NCBI GenBank assembly: GCA_003194525.1
Contig: NBIV01000043.1
Span: forward strand, 1-64,000
Direction of reading: 5' to 3'
Origin: Gracilariopsis chorda
Taxonomy: Eukaryota; Rhodophyta; Florideophyceae; Gracilariales; Gracilariaceae
DNA length: 64,000 bases
Positions 54,410 to 64,000 of the stretch are shown here, piece after piece. Below the pieces are notes generated by a model that searched no databases, was not told the DNA's origin, and saw only the letters and a list, made by a program, of their open reading frames with translations. Within the stretch, counting starts at the first letter, position 1; every line of letters begins with the position of its first letter. A program made the translations under genes and the position numbers.

Positions 54410-55051
54410 CTCGCGGCGCCGACGTCGCGGACCGCGCGCCGCGTGCCCGTGCCCCCCCCCCCCCGCGGAACAAGGCGCAGCCGCGCGCCTCAAGCACGAG
54501 CTGCGCCACGTCGCCCACGTCGCCCACGGCGCCCACGCGCACACGCGCACACGCGCACACGCGCACACGCGCACACGGGTACAGGGGTGCGCGCGGCGCA
54601 CGGCGGAGGAGCTCACCCCACGTAAGGTCGGGCGGCGCGAGTCGTGTGTGAGCGGCGCGCCAGCTAGCGCGTCACAAGGGGGCCACGTGAGCAAACAAAA
54701 GTCAGAAGTGAGAGGCGCAGTGCGGAGAAAGCGAAGCGGCGCGCGGCACCGGCGCTCGGGCCCCCCCCCCCCCCCGCCGCCCGCACGCGGCGAAGCTCCA
54801 GGCAGATGAGCAAAACAAGTCGCCGCGCGCAGTGCAGCGACCAACCAGAACGTCACCGAACGGCGCGCCGCCGCGCATCCCATACAAGTGGCTGTACAAT
54901 TCACCACCCTCAGCGAAAAACCCAACAGCTCCCTCCGCCAACAACTCGAGACCGGAGAGACCGACCAAACTCGCAAATACACACAACCAACAAGAACACA
55001 AAAAAAACAACAAGAAAAAAAAAAAAAGAAGAAAAAACGCTCTTTTTGCTA
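54410..55051. other. GC-rich gap with simple repeats
   Basis: This stretch between the ferredoxin start and the CK1 stop contains C runs at about 54455-54472 and 54761-54777, a CACGCGCA-type (CA/CG)n tract at about 54533-54577 and an A-rich run at about 54995-55040. The CA/CG tract can adopt Z-DNA. No gene is supported. Confidence 0.6.
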
Positions 55052-55981
55052 CTACTTCCTAGACTTGCGAGCACTGCGATGCGACGAAGACTCCATCCAG
55101 TCAAAGACACCATCATCCTGCAGGCCACGTCTCTCAAGTGCCTTTCTGAACAAGCTTCTCAGATACGAGTAATCCGGGCGAGCTTCAAACTCCAGTCGAC
55201 GCACATATCGGAAGTACTCCACCATCTGCGACGGCATATCCCTACAAAGCTCTCTCAGCGAAATGTTCATCTTTCTATCCTTGATCCTCGCGTACTTTTG
55301 CTTCTTGTTGGGCGTCTTAATGCCCTGCCACGGCAGAAAGCCGCGATACAAATACACCAGCACGTAACCCAGCGACTCCAAGTCGTCCCTACGCGCCTGC
55401 TCCACGCCCATGTGCGTGTGTACCGACGCGTAGCGCGCCGTTCCAGTCAAGTGCTTCCCCTCACGGTACGGTAGGTGCTGCTTGGTGACATGGTCGCGGA
55501 AGCGTTTCGCCAACCCAAAGTCCACCAAGTACACCGTGTTGGTGTGTTCGCTGCCCATGAGCATGTTGTCCGGCTTGATGTCGCGATGCAAGAAGCTGCG
55601 ACTATGCACGTATTCAATACGTCGCATGGCCTGGATGCCGATCATGAGCACCGACTTGATGCTCATGCGCCGGTTGCACTCGTTGAGACAGTCCTCCAAA
55701 CTGGGCCCCAGGTAGTCCATCACCAGCACGCTGTGACTGCCCTGGTTGCCAAAGTAGCGGCACTTGGGGATGCCAATGAGCTCGGACGAGCCGTTATTGA
55801 GCCATTTGTACACGCGGTTCTCATAGAATAGTTGCGGGTGCTTGGAAGACGTGCGCTCGATTTTGACGGCTACCTTGTACTTGTTGTCCACGTCCACAGC
55901 GCTCCACACCTCTCCAAACGCGCCGGCACCGAGCTTGTGTCCGAGCCGATATCGACCGGCAATCAAGCGCTCTTTATCCAT
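55052..55981 (-). CDS. CK1: Casein kinase 1 (delta/epsilon-like)
   Basis: The 309-residue Ser/Thr kinase has the ATP loop LGAGAFGEVW, the VAVK lysine (residue 40), the catalytic HRDIKPDN and the metal-binding DFGLAKRF. The CK1 signature LTGTARYASVHTHMGVEQARRDDLESLGYV is present, as is LPWQGIK. The catalytic domain is followed by only a short basic tail, so it lacks the long autoinhibitory tail of animal CK1 epsilon. The kinase prefers acidic or prephosphorylated sites and acts in trafficking, DNA repair and signalling. It is intronless and lies in tandem downstream of the PP4R3 gene. Confidence 0.95.
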   Translation of the reverse strand: MDKERLIAGRYRLGHKLGAGAFGEVWSAVDVDNKYKVAVKIERTSSKHPQLFYENRVYKWLNNGSSELIGIPKCRYFGNQGSHSVLVMDYLGPSLEDCLNECNRRMSIKSVLMIGIQAMRRIEYVHSRSFLHRDIKPDNMLMGSEHTNTVYLVDFGLAKRFRDHVTKQHLPYREGKHLTGTARYASVHTHMGVEQARRDDLESLGYVLVYLYRGFLPWQGIKTPNKKQKYARIKDRKMNISLRELCRDMPSQMVEYFRYVRRLEFEARPDYSYLRSLFRKALERRGLQDDGVFDWMESSSHRSARKSRK

Positions 55982-56578
55982 AGCGGGCGGATCAAGTTGG
56001 TGCTGCTGCTTTTGCTGCTGCTCAGCGACACGGGGCTGCGAGGGGGTGAGATGACGGTGGTGGTGACGGCGGCGGTGGTGGTGACGGTGGCGGTGTTGTT
56101 GATCGGGGCGGTTGTGCAGCGGACAGTCGCACTGGGAGGACAGCGATTGGGCGGACGGTGTGGAACGGCGATTAGACGGTTGGTGCGTCGGACTGCTGAG
56201 CGGCGGCGCGCAGTCCGGGCACTCGGGGTTGTTACAAACCAGCTTGAGGAAGACGACAGGTAGGCAGCGTTAAAAATACCACAACGCGCACAAGGCGCTA
56301 CACGAACAAAACAAAACAAAACAAAACAAAGGGGCACGGAGGGAGTGGGGTGCAGGCGCCGTGTGAAGCTTGTAGCGTTGCGAAGGACGGCACGAACCAA
56401 AAAGGGGAGAGAGGGACAAAAGAGGGACGGAAGATGGGAGGAGGAGGGTGCGGGGGGGGGGGGGAGGGCGAGGGCGAGGGGTTTAACAAGAGAAGGGCGG
56501 GGGAGGAGGGGACGGGTGAGCGTCGGGCGTACAGCAAGCAACAAGTGGCGCAGACGGGCCAGAGGGGCCAGAGAAGAG
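55982..56578. promoter_or_regulatory. CK1 upstream region with (AAAAC)n and G runs
   Basis: This region between the PP4R3 stop and the CK1 start carries an (ACAAA)n simple repeat at about 56307-56331 and a run of 12 G near 56453. It must hold the CK1 promoter and the PP4R3 3' UTR. No distinct box is seen. Confidence 0.45.
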
Positions 56579-59500
56579 TCATCGCCATCGGCGCGCTTGC
56601 GAGTTGTGCAGCGCGCGACGGCGCACGCGCGCGATGACCTGGCGAGAAGTGCGCCGTCGTTCCAACAGCGCGCCACCGAGCGCGTGCCCGCCACACGCGC
56701 GCGTGTCAGCCGTGGCGCCACCGCGCCCCCCGCGCGCGCCGCCCCACCAGTGCCGTGGCCGGCGCCTGCACGCGTGCCGCGCCCATGCCACTGCCGCCGC
56801 CCTCGTCGCGTCTTTGGCGCTTTGCCCCCGCGCCCCACTCGTCCTCGTCGCCGTCGCCGCCGCCGCCGCCGCCGCTGCTGCTGCTGCCGCCACTGTCCTC
56901 CGCCACCCACTGTCCGTCGCCGCCTCCCCCCCGCCACCCGCCACCGCACCCCCACCCCCACCCCCACTCACTGAGCACAGCGAAAGTCTTCCCCCCCCTC
57001 CTTCTCCACCGCAAACCACCACGCCCCACCGTCTCCCCGTCCCCCCCCCCTCTTCCTCCCTCACCCCTTCCGCCACCACCCCCCCCCCACCTGCCTCCCC
57101 ACCCCCCCGCTTCAGTTCCTCCCACTTGGCTCTCGCGCTTTCGTACACCCCGCAGTATGACCCACTCTCCTCCAACACTCCGTGGTGCGTCTCCACCATC
57201 TCCCGCAGTAGCTCCCCTCGCCCCCGCTGAGTGATGAACGAGATCAGCTCCAGAATCGCCGACCGCGTCAAGTTGTCCCGCTTCTCGTTTTCCCGGAACA
57301 GTTCCATCACACCCTCCACCACCCGCTGCCGCAGCATGTACCGGTCGTACACTTCCTCACACATCCCCACGCACGTCCGTACAAACCGCAGCGCCGCCAG
57401 TCGCACATGCGCTCTCGCGTGCCGCAACAGGCGACAAACCTTGCTCCCCACATCAAACCCCAGAACAAAGTACTTGGCCCGGTACTCGTGCTGCGCCACG
57501 CAAAATGATAACAGGTCGCAAAAGTAGTTCACGTTGTCCACACACACCTTCCGCCCCCCGCTCTCCTCCTTGCATAAATGCCCCCGTCCCGCCACTGTGA
57601 TCGGCTCCAGCAGTCGCTGCACCACCTTGCTGTAAAACACTTCCAGAAACTCCTTATTCTCCTCCCCTCGCATGTTCACCGGGTCCAACAGCATTCGCAC
57701 CATGTCCATCACCGCCAGCACCACCCCGCTCTCCTCGTCTTCACATATTACCCGAATCATAACGTTCAACAGCGGCAGCTCACGTTCGACGCGCCGCGTG
57801 CTTGCTCGCACCTTTCGTTTGCTTCCACCGCTGTAGTCGCAACTTGAATCGCACACCCCATACTCCTGCGCCTTGCCCTCCTTGCTTCGCTTCTCTGTGC
57901 TCATTTCACTAATGCCCTCTACCTTCGTCCCATCCACCCTCCCATCGTTTCCCGTTCTGCTCTCCTTGCCTTCTACCCTCTTCCCCTCATTACCACCTCT
58001 TCCACATTCCGCCCTTTGCGCGCTGCGTGACTCGCACTGCCCGGACACCACACTTGTCCCGTGTCCCTTATCGATACCCCCGACCCCGTGCTCTACCGAC
58101 ACCACTCGTCCCCATTCGCCTGTCCCATCGCTCATAACTACATTCTCAGCGCGCGGACCGGACGAGTCTTGCCGCGTCGCGTTTTTCAGAATACGCATCC
58201 GAACTTCGCTCGGGTTGTGAACGATAGCCGACGTCAGAATGTCACACGAAAGCGCCCGAAGCCCGGAGTCCTTCTCCTCGAGCACCGTCATCACCGCCTC
58301 AAGAAAACCAAGCTCCAAAAGTAGAGAGTGAAACCGCTCTTTTAATCCCTGCTGCTGTCCTCTAACGATGCTGCACAGTTCCTTGAGAAACCCTAACGTA
58401 CTCATCAGCTCCCTACGAGTGTCAACGCTTCGCTCAGACGACTTTGCTTCGTAAGCTCCAGAATCGCACATAGCTTTCTTCTCGCTCACCACTTCGTGAC
58501 AGCTAATGCCCGGCGTCGTCGACACGTCTCGTGATGATGTCACGTTCGTGTCGCTGCCACCTTGAGTTGCACCACTGCGACTGCTGTTTACGCTACCATT
58601 CGTCTTGGAGCACGCTTGCTCTTCGGTTGTCTCTTCTATTGCATGCTTTACATCTCCATCGTTTCGGGCACGAGCAACACGCCCCTTGTCATCGCACTTG
58701 TCCGTACCCGCAGCAAGCTTGGAACTATCGCATTCTCTTCCAATCGCAGTCACATCTTCACAGCTGTCATTGCCACATGGGAAAGGCTTGGCGTCACTCG
58801 AACTCATACTGCCGTACTTCAGCTTTCTTCTTTGGTCCAGCGCACTATTTAGTCGCTCGAAAACCTCTCGCAACGCCACGTTTCCGCTTATAAAATACAT
58901 GATAATGTCAACGTTGTTCACAACAGTCAGGTTCGAGAGTGAGTTTGCTATAGCGTCATCGTTCACCCGGCACAGAATAACGTCTCGAATATAAGTTATG
59001 CGATAATTCTGGTGTATCTTTCCAAGCACGTCCTGATCTGTGATCGGAATTACGGACTTGTACAAAACTGTACGTTGCAAGAAGTCTCGATGCTGCCGCA
59101 GAACATACGGTTTGTCCTCACCTTGGGCTTCCATGTTCCCAGAAGAAGTGGTCTCTTCGCCATTGTTCTTTGACGTCGGTGAGTTCGGCGCTTCCACTTG
59201 CTTCGCCGTATTCGTATTGATATTCGAGTCAGCTTGCACAGCGTCGTCTGCCACCGTGTTGTCGCTTCTATTCTCCGAAGCCCGTCCAGTGTATATTTGG
59301 TGCTCAGAAGACGCCTCGGTGACATCCATTTTAGAACAATCGGACGATACGGGGCGCGAATCCCTTACGGAATGCGTCTTTGTGGCTATGACCTCCGAAC
59401 TGTGCTCTTTGTCGGCATTCGTTGTATTCTGCGGCCTCTGTGCGCTTCCCTCTGCCTTTTGCGTTTCATGCTCTGAGGTCAGCGGTGCAGATGCCGAATG

Positions 59501-60661
59501 CTGATGAATTGAAACCGCTTTCTCCTCGCGCAGCTTTCGCTTTCGTTTGTGCTCTTCGAGCGCCTTGGAAAAAGCGGGAAGACTCTGTTCGTCGTACTCG
59601 AGGCAACCAATTATGTCCATGAGGTGCTTGTCGCTCAGAAGCACCTCGTAAACATTATTGGCGTTAAGTCGAAACAACGAGCGCACGAGCACATTGAGCG
59701 CGCCGAGCAACTCGACGTCGCTGCGGTGCTCGGCTTGGCGAAAGCTCTTGCACAGAGATTGAATGAGGTCAGACGCTGACACCAATCGTATGAACGCCTG
59801 TCGAATGTTTGGGCTTTCCATTATTCTCGCTTGCATTATTAGGTGCACGAGCGTTAATATGCCGTCTCGGTCGGGGTCCGTCATGGAAAGCACGAGCTGT
59901 TCAATGCCGGCCAGATTATTGGACACGGTGGGTGGGATACGGGCATTGGCCTGAGTGGCTGGCAAACACATGAGGGCTGCCCCGTCTTGGAAGAGAACGT
60001 CCTCGATAGCGTCATGGTTCCACGGGCTCCTGGCGAGGTTATCGTCGAACAGGCGCGGATGAACGCCAGCGACCGTGGAAACATCCGGCATGTGCGTCGG
60101 CGCTGACGGATGGTACTGCAAGTGCATTTCATCGTCTAACTTGGGGGCGACGGCTGCTGCAGAGTTGAGAAGGGGGTCGGACGACGGGGAGGCGCGAGGA
60201 TGCACGGAATGAGCGGTATGATCAGGACGGGATTCACTCGTAAGGGCGGGGTCTCGGAGAGAGTGGGAGGGCGCGTTGTGTTGGCCTTCTGTGACAGCAA
60301 TGGAGGAATTGCGCATCATACTATCAACAAGACGGATCTTGTCCCATAGCTCGGCACAAGCGTCGGTCTCGGCGAAGGACAGGGCTACTTCGGTGGGGGA
60401 GTTGGAGTGTGGGAGGGCGTGCTCGTTCCACGAGATGATGTTCTCGTCGTGGCGGCGGTAGTCTGCATCCTGCATTGAGCGGAGCTGGGAGGAAAGCAGG
60501 GGGGCGCCAGTGGCCTCGGCGAGGACGTGGATGGTGGGGAGCTTTGTGCGCGGGTCTGGGTCGCATGTTAGGGAGGCGGTACCGCGGTCGTCCCATTTGC
60601 CGTTGTCTGCCAGGACGTACAGCTTAACGCGCCTTCCACCGCCGGCCATATGGGAGGCCAT
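56579..60661 (-). CDS. PP4R3: PP4 regulatory subunit 3 (SMEK/PSY2-like)
   Basis: The 1,360-residue frame opens with the EVH1/PH-like domain of PP4R3 (RRVKLYVLADNGKWDDRGTA, ENIISWNEHAL). The SMK-1 domain follows (LVSASDLIQSL, ALNVLVRSLFRLN, IIGCLEYDE, YITYIRDVIL-type segments). Armadillo-like helices come after it (FLKELCSIVRG, LRALSCDILTSAIVHNP). Two long Ser/Glu-rich inserts, at about residues 370-530 and 640-760, are extra. PP4R3 directs protein phosphatase 4 to substrates in DNA repair and metabolism. The last 190 residues are Gly/Ala/Arg low complexity from very GC-rich DNA (56579-57150). They may be real, or may reflect an unseen intron or frame slip. A second Met lies four codons in. 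Confidence 0.88.
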   Translation of the reverse strand: MASHMAGGGRRVKLYVLADNGKWDDRGTASLTCDPDPRTKLPTIHVLAEATGAPLLSSQLRSMQDADYRRHDENIISWNEHALPHSNSPTEVALSFAETDACAELWDKIRLVDSMMRNSSIAVTEGQHNAPSHSLRDPALTSESRPDHTAHSVHPRASPSSDPLLNSAAAVAPKLDDEMHLQYHPSAPTHMPDVSTVAGVHPRLFDDNLARSPWNHDAIEDVLFQDGAALMCLPATQANARIPPTVSNNLAGIEQLVLSMTDPDRDGILTLVHLIMQARIMESPNIRQAFIRLVSASDLIQSLCKSFRQAEHRSDVELLGALNVLVRSLFRLNANNVYEVLLSDKHLMDIIGCLEYDEQSLPAFSKALEEHKRKRKLREEKAVSIHQHSASAPLTSEHETQKAEGSAQRPQNTTNADKEHSSEVIATKTHSVRDSRPVSSDCSKMDVTEASSEHQIYTGRASENRSDNTVADDAVQADSNINTNTAKQVEAPNSPTSKNNGEETTSSGNMEAQGEDKPYVLRQHRDFLQRTVLYKSVIPITDQDVLGKIHQNYRITYIRDVILCRVNDDAIANSLSNLTVVNNVDIIMYFISGNVALREVFERLNSALDQRRKLKYGSMSSSDAKPFPCGNDSCEDVTAIGRECDSSKLAAGTDKCDDKGRVARARNDGDVKHAIEETTEEQACSKTNGSVNSSRSGATQGGSDTNVTSSRDVSTTPGISCHEVVSEKKAMCDSGAYEAKSSERSVDTRRELMSTLGFLKELCSIVRGQQQGLKERFHSLLLELGFLEAVMTVLEEKDSGLRALSCDILTSAIVHNPSEVRMRILKNATRQDSSGPRAENVVMSDGTGEWGRVVSVEHGVGGIDKGHGTSVVSGQCESRSAQRAECGRGGNEGKRVEGKESRTGNDGRVDGTKVEGISEMSTEKRSKEGKAQEYGVCDSSCDYSGGSKRKVRASTRRVERELPLLNVMIRVICEDEESGVVLAVMDMVRMLLDPVNMRGEENKEFLEVFYSKVVQRLLEPITVAGRGHLCKEESGGRKVCVDNVNYFCDLLSFCVAQHEYRAKYFVLGFDVGSKVCRLLRHARAHVRLAALRFVRTCVGMCEEVYDRYMLRQRVVEGVMELFRENEKRDNLTRSAILELISFITQRGRGELLREMVETHHGVLEESGSYCGVYESARAKWEELKRGGGEAGGGGVVAEGVREEEGGGTGRRWGVVVCGGEGGGGRLSLCSVSGGGGGGAVAGGGGEAATDSGWRRTVAAAAAAAAAAAATATRTSGARGQSAKDATRAAAVAWARHACRRRPRHWWGGARGGRGGATADTRACGGHALGGALLERRRTSRQVIARVRRRALHNSQARRWR

Positions 60662-61323
60662 GCGTTGGAACAGGGGGTATCATGCGCGAACGGAGACGGA
60701 GTGGGGTTGGTGGGATATGGCCAGTGTCGGACTTTTGCGTGACGGGATAGAGGGGGGGAGGGAGGAGGAGGACGGAGGACGGAGAAGGGTGCGACGGAGG
60801 GGAGGGGGAGAAAGATGTGGTAGTGGTCGAGCGCGCTGTTGAAAGAAAAAGAACGCGGAATGATACGGGGACGGAGGCGGCGCGGTGTTACGCGGAGGCG
60901 GTGAAGTTTCGTTGGTAGAGCTGCTTTGATGGAGTCTCCGCGACACATGAGCGGTGGTGGACACAACAAACGGCACGCGCATGACGCTGACGCGCCCGCG
61001 AAAAGGCAGCGCATGGCGCATTGCTGACTCGCAGCCCCATTTTCAAAAAAAAATGCGCGCGCCCCCGCCGCCGTAGCAGTCCACTGGTTTCCCCGTCAGG
61101 TACCAACGGTAGCACACCCCCCCCCCCCCTATGACGTGTTTCATCGTCGCTGTCCACCCGACCTCCCGTATAATCGCGCATTGCCGTTTCCACCTTCAAC
61201 AACTCCTCTTTTCCTTCACTACCCTCTTCTCGACGCTGCGCTCCTTGCCTAAGTCGCTAACGTATTGTCCTTCTGCGCATACATTCCCCGCCCGTCACAC
61301 TGAAAGCTCTTTCACACCGGATC
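60662..61323. promoter_or_regulatory. Divergent promoter between PP4R3 and the MAP kinase
   Basis: The 662 bp between divergent starts includes a C run at about 61118-61131 and purine-rich tracts near 60750-60820. No gene is supported within it. Confidence 0.5.
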
Positions 61324-62544
61324 ATGGAGCACAATGACCCGCACCAATCATCCGTGCATCAGCAAACCCAACCCCATATCACCAATGAAATCCAGCAAGC
61401 GGCGCCACACCCATCCGCTCCCGGAGCTGCCATCTCATTGAGACTCTACGTCATAGGCGGCTTCCGCTTCGAGTGTCCGCTGCGCTACACCGTACAACGC
61501 CTGGTAGGTCGCGGCGCATACGGCATGGTATGCGCCGCTTTTGACCACGTCAACCAACAACAAGTTGCCATCAAGAGAATAAACGGCGTCACTCAAGAAG
61601 AGACAGACTGTAGGAGAACCCTGCGTGAAATGCTTTTACTTCGTCATTTCACTCATGAACATATTGTCTCTTTGAAGGACGTCTACATCCCAGCCGTGAA
61701 TATGCACAACTTTCAGGAGGTCTACTTCGTCACTGACCTAATGGAGTTCGACCTTCATCAACTCATCTCAAGCAACCAGCCCATTAGTGCTGACCACACT
61801 CGGTACCTAACCTATCAGCTTCTTAACGGTCTTAAGTACATTCATTCCGCTGGTGTACTTCACAGAGACTTGAAGCCATCTAACATTCTGTTAACGCAAG
61901 AATGTCAACTCAAAATATGCGATCTTGGGTTGGCGCGTGATGCCCCACGCACCCCGTACACGCAAAACCGCATGACTTCCTATGTCGCAACTCGGTGGTA
62001 TCGCGCCCCTGAGATTATGTTTGGAGCACCCTATACTTCGGCCGTCGATGTTTGGAGTGTTGGTTGTATTGTGGCAGAGATATTACTCCGAAGACCCATT
62101 TTTCCGGGAAGAACGTACGAGGAGCAGCTCGTCAAAGTGGCACAAACCCTTGGTCCACCACCTCCTGATCTGCTTAACTCGCTTGCACCACCGGCAGCGC
62201 GAAAGTTTGCCCAATCACGACTTAGTCACTTTCCAAAGCGTGATGTCAGCAACTTGTTTCCGTACGCACCACAAGCTTTGTGTGACCTGCTGGCCAGAAT
62301 GTTTGAGTATGATCCCAGCAAGCGTATTACCGTTGTGGAAGCTTTAACTCATCCATATCTCGTGGCTCTCCATGATGTCGCGGACGAACCTATTTGCGAA
62401 ACCCGCTTTCAGTGTAACCTGGACCGCGAAGCATTGAACAATATGAAGCAAAGGATTTGGAACGAAGCCGAGATGTATAGAATCCAAAGAGAAGCTGAAG
62501 ATAAGGCTGTTCGTTCAGCGCAACAGGCAACCCCCCAGGGCTGA
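61324..62544 (+). CDS. MAP kinase with TSY activation motif
   Basis: The 406-residue kinase has the ATP loop VGRGAYGMVCAA, the lysine in VAIK (residue 84), catalytic HRDLKPSN (Asp182) and the MAPK insert region. SYVATRWYRAPEIM follows the activation site. The dual phosphorylation motif is Thr218-Ser219-Tyr220, where ERK-type kinases have TEY, p38 TGY, JNK TPY and many plant kinases TDY. The magnesium loop reads DLG (200-202) rather than DFG. A common-docking-like acidic segment (HDVADEPICE) follows the kinase domain. The first 50 residues are Gln/Pro/His-rich and likely disordered. The kinase acts at the end of a MAPKKK-MAPKK cascade. There is no intron. Confidence 0.94.
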   Translation: MEHNDPHQSSVHQQTQPHITNEIQQAAPHPSAPGAAISLRLYVIGGFRFECPLRYTVQRLVGRGAYGMVCAAFDHVNQQQVAIKRINGVTQEETDCRRTLREMLLLRHFTHEHIVSLKDVYIPAVNMHNFQEVYFVTDLMEFDLHQLISSNQPISADHTRYLTYQLLNGLKYIHSAGVLHRDLKPSNILLTQECQLKICDLGLARDAPRTPYTQNRMTSYVATRWYRAPEIMFGAPYTSAVDVWSVGCIVAEILLRRPIFPGRTYEEQLVKVAQTLGPPPPDLLNSLAPPAARKFAQSRLSHFPKRDVSNLFPYAPQALCDLLARMFEYDPSKRITVVEALTHPYLVALHDVADEPICETRFQCNLDREALNNMKQRIWNEAEMYRIQREAEDKAVRSAQQATPQG

Positions 62545-64000
62545 CTAGCGGGTGGGATGAATGCCGCGTGGTTCAGATTTTGGTGTGAACCGGTAGAATG
62601 TACCTTGGCACTCCGAGAAGCCAGAACAAAGGCGTTAGCACACCATCTCGCCGTGCTCCCTAACAGCGAAGAGTTGTAACAGTAAAGGCCCGTGTGTATA
62701 AAATTGAAGACTGACAGATGTACAATGAGAGCTGGTTAATCGCCTTGAGCGACCAAGACAATGCTCAGTTTGTTTGTAAAAGATTTTCGCCAGTGATTGC
62801 TTGCGACGATCGTGTGCGTTTGGGTGGCCTGTGTTTTGGAGATGGTTGCTAGGTGGAAAGGGTTCCTAATTTGAACTCCGGGCAAGCCCTGCTCTTCGGG
62901 AAGTTCCACGCACTTCTGGTTGGGAAGTAAGCAGAGTACTCGCGGAGCGAAGAGAAATCTGTAGTGGACGCGAACTGCAGAGCTCTGTTCGTACGATAGT
63001 CAGCTGATCAGTATGATGCGATACGTATAATCGTGAACACGGCTGATCATTGATTCGTCCAGAATTGAAGCCGAAAGAGGTAGCAGCCTCACGAATTCAA
63101 GCGGTAACTTATGGAGAGGTACCGGTGGTGACCACGGTTATCTTCAAGGGATACCCGTGGCGAGCGAATTTGCGGCGCACGGCGCTCTCCGATGCGATCA
63201 CCGGAAGCAGATGTGCATGTCTTGCTTCCCAAAAGGGGCACGATGAGAACACCAAAGAGCGATCACCGAATGTCCTATATGGGTGACCGTGTGTCCGTGT
63301 ATGTATCCAGAGGGCAGCGCTGGCCTTGAAACGTGGTATGACGCTGGGTGTGCTAGGGCGTGCTCGCTTTTCTCCGCGTCCACTGACGGTCGAGGGCCGG
63401 GCCAGATTTCTACGCTGGGAGGTCGAGGGACGCCGGGATTCGCACGGGTCGGGATAGGCCTCTGTCGTCTAAATATTACACAAAACAAAAATGAAAGTGT
63501 GTTAAGTTTTCTAAACTTCTAGTACATTTGGTACCCTTTTAGTGGCCATCGTTCACCCACCCAGACAGAAAACCAGTCATCCCCGTGCACGTCCTCTCTC
63601 TGCCAAAAGCGTGTACCTTCGTATCAACCGTAGCTGCGCGAACGAACAACTTCGACATGAACAACCACCAGAGATTGTCACACAACAGCGATAACCTTTT
63701 CCGCGCCAGCTGTTCTCGCAATATGTGTAGTGCGCACATTGGCTTTTCTTGATTACCAATACCACGATGATGTCCAGATTTGTTCACAAACATGAGTACA
63801 CAAAACAACGTAACGCTACCGCTTCTCTGTGCTATTAGTTTCGGTATGCACAAATAATGTTCCGATATCCCTTGCAAGAGAAAGATAGTCGTCAACTAAG
63901 ATCTTCACGAACCCCAAAAGTTTCGTGAAACCTGATCCCCAACGCACACACACACAGTAGACCAAGATAAATGTCCGTTCTTGCTTCAATCGATAGAGCA
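62545..64000. other. Gene-free right end
   Basis: Frames here are short, overlapping and without recognisable motifs. The left part probably holds the MAP kinase 3' UTR. A 118-codon minus frame at 63539-63895 has a Leu/Cys-rich composition and no supported identity. Confidence 0.4.

Noticed and set aside
54410-54982. 366-residue version of the ferredoxin
   Set aside because: The extra part is Arg/Ala/Cys/Trp low complexity from simple repeats, and a normal mitochondrial presequence starts at 54409 or 54394.
55963-56974. Frames of 334 and 209 codons around the CK1-PP4R3 gap
   Set aside because: They are low-complexity frames in GC-rich DNA, overlapping real genes and without motifs.
63050-63895. 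Short ORFs at the right end
   Set aside because: They overlap in opposite directions, show no motif and have no supporting context.

Overview
This window is nuclear DNA of a eukaryote with a compact, intron-poor genome, most likely a red alga. The host genes are typical eukaryotic housekeeping genes: clathrin heavy chain, UTP10, casein kinase 1, a PP4 regulatory subunit, a MAP kinase and a G3BP-like protein. Almost all read as single uninterrupted frames, even the 6.3-kb UTP10 gene; the only intron I can support is an 88-bp one in a peroxiredoxin Q gene. That gene has a Ser/Arg-rich leader, which fits a plastid-bearing cell. The red-algal assignment is inference from architecture and gene content, not from a search.

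The left part (1-25.1 kb) is a mobile-element island. A Ty1/copia element occupies about 1-14.5 kb and was split by a 10.3-kb Ty3/gypsy chromovirus (233-10538) with a perfect 5-bp target duplication. The chromovirus carries an extra 2.5-kb segment with two long antisense reading frames. After a poorly interpretable stretch (14.5-18.1 kb) comes a decayed PIF/Harbinger element (18.1-20.3 kb) with its transposase and a convergent Myb/SANT-like partner. Next is a complete-ended but decayed piggyBac element (20489-25085) with TTAA duplications, about 137-bp inverted repeats and a transposase of about 1,320 codons. Between its second and third catalytic Asp this transposase carries a SAP-like motif and a PD-(D/E)XK nuclease-like motif. 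That is the most interesting item in the window.

The middle part (26.6-38.6 kb) is mixed. It holds a G3BP-like RNA-binding protein divergent from a repeat-containing coiled-coil protein, a striking 34-bp hairpin, peroxiredoxin Q and a secreted TIMP-like protein. These sit among remnants of a LINE family (three or four 3' tails, all on the minus strand) and a hAT-like MITE.

The right part (38.6-62.5 kb) is a dense gene island. Clathrin heavy chain and UTP10 are divergent with 344 bp between starts. A basic coiled-coil protein and an adrenodoxin-type ferredoxin converge with 7 bp between stops. CK1 and PP4R3 are in tandem, and PP4R3 is divergent from a MAP kinase with an unusual TSY activation motif. 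The last 1.45 kb has no gene I can support.
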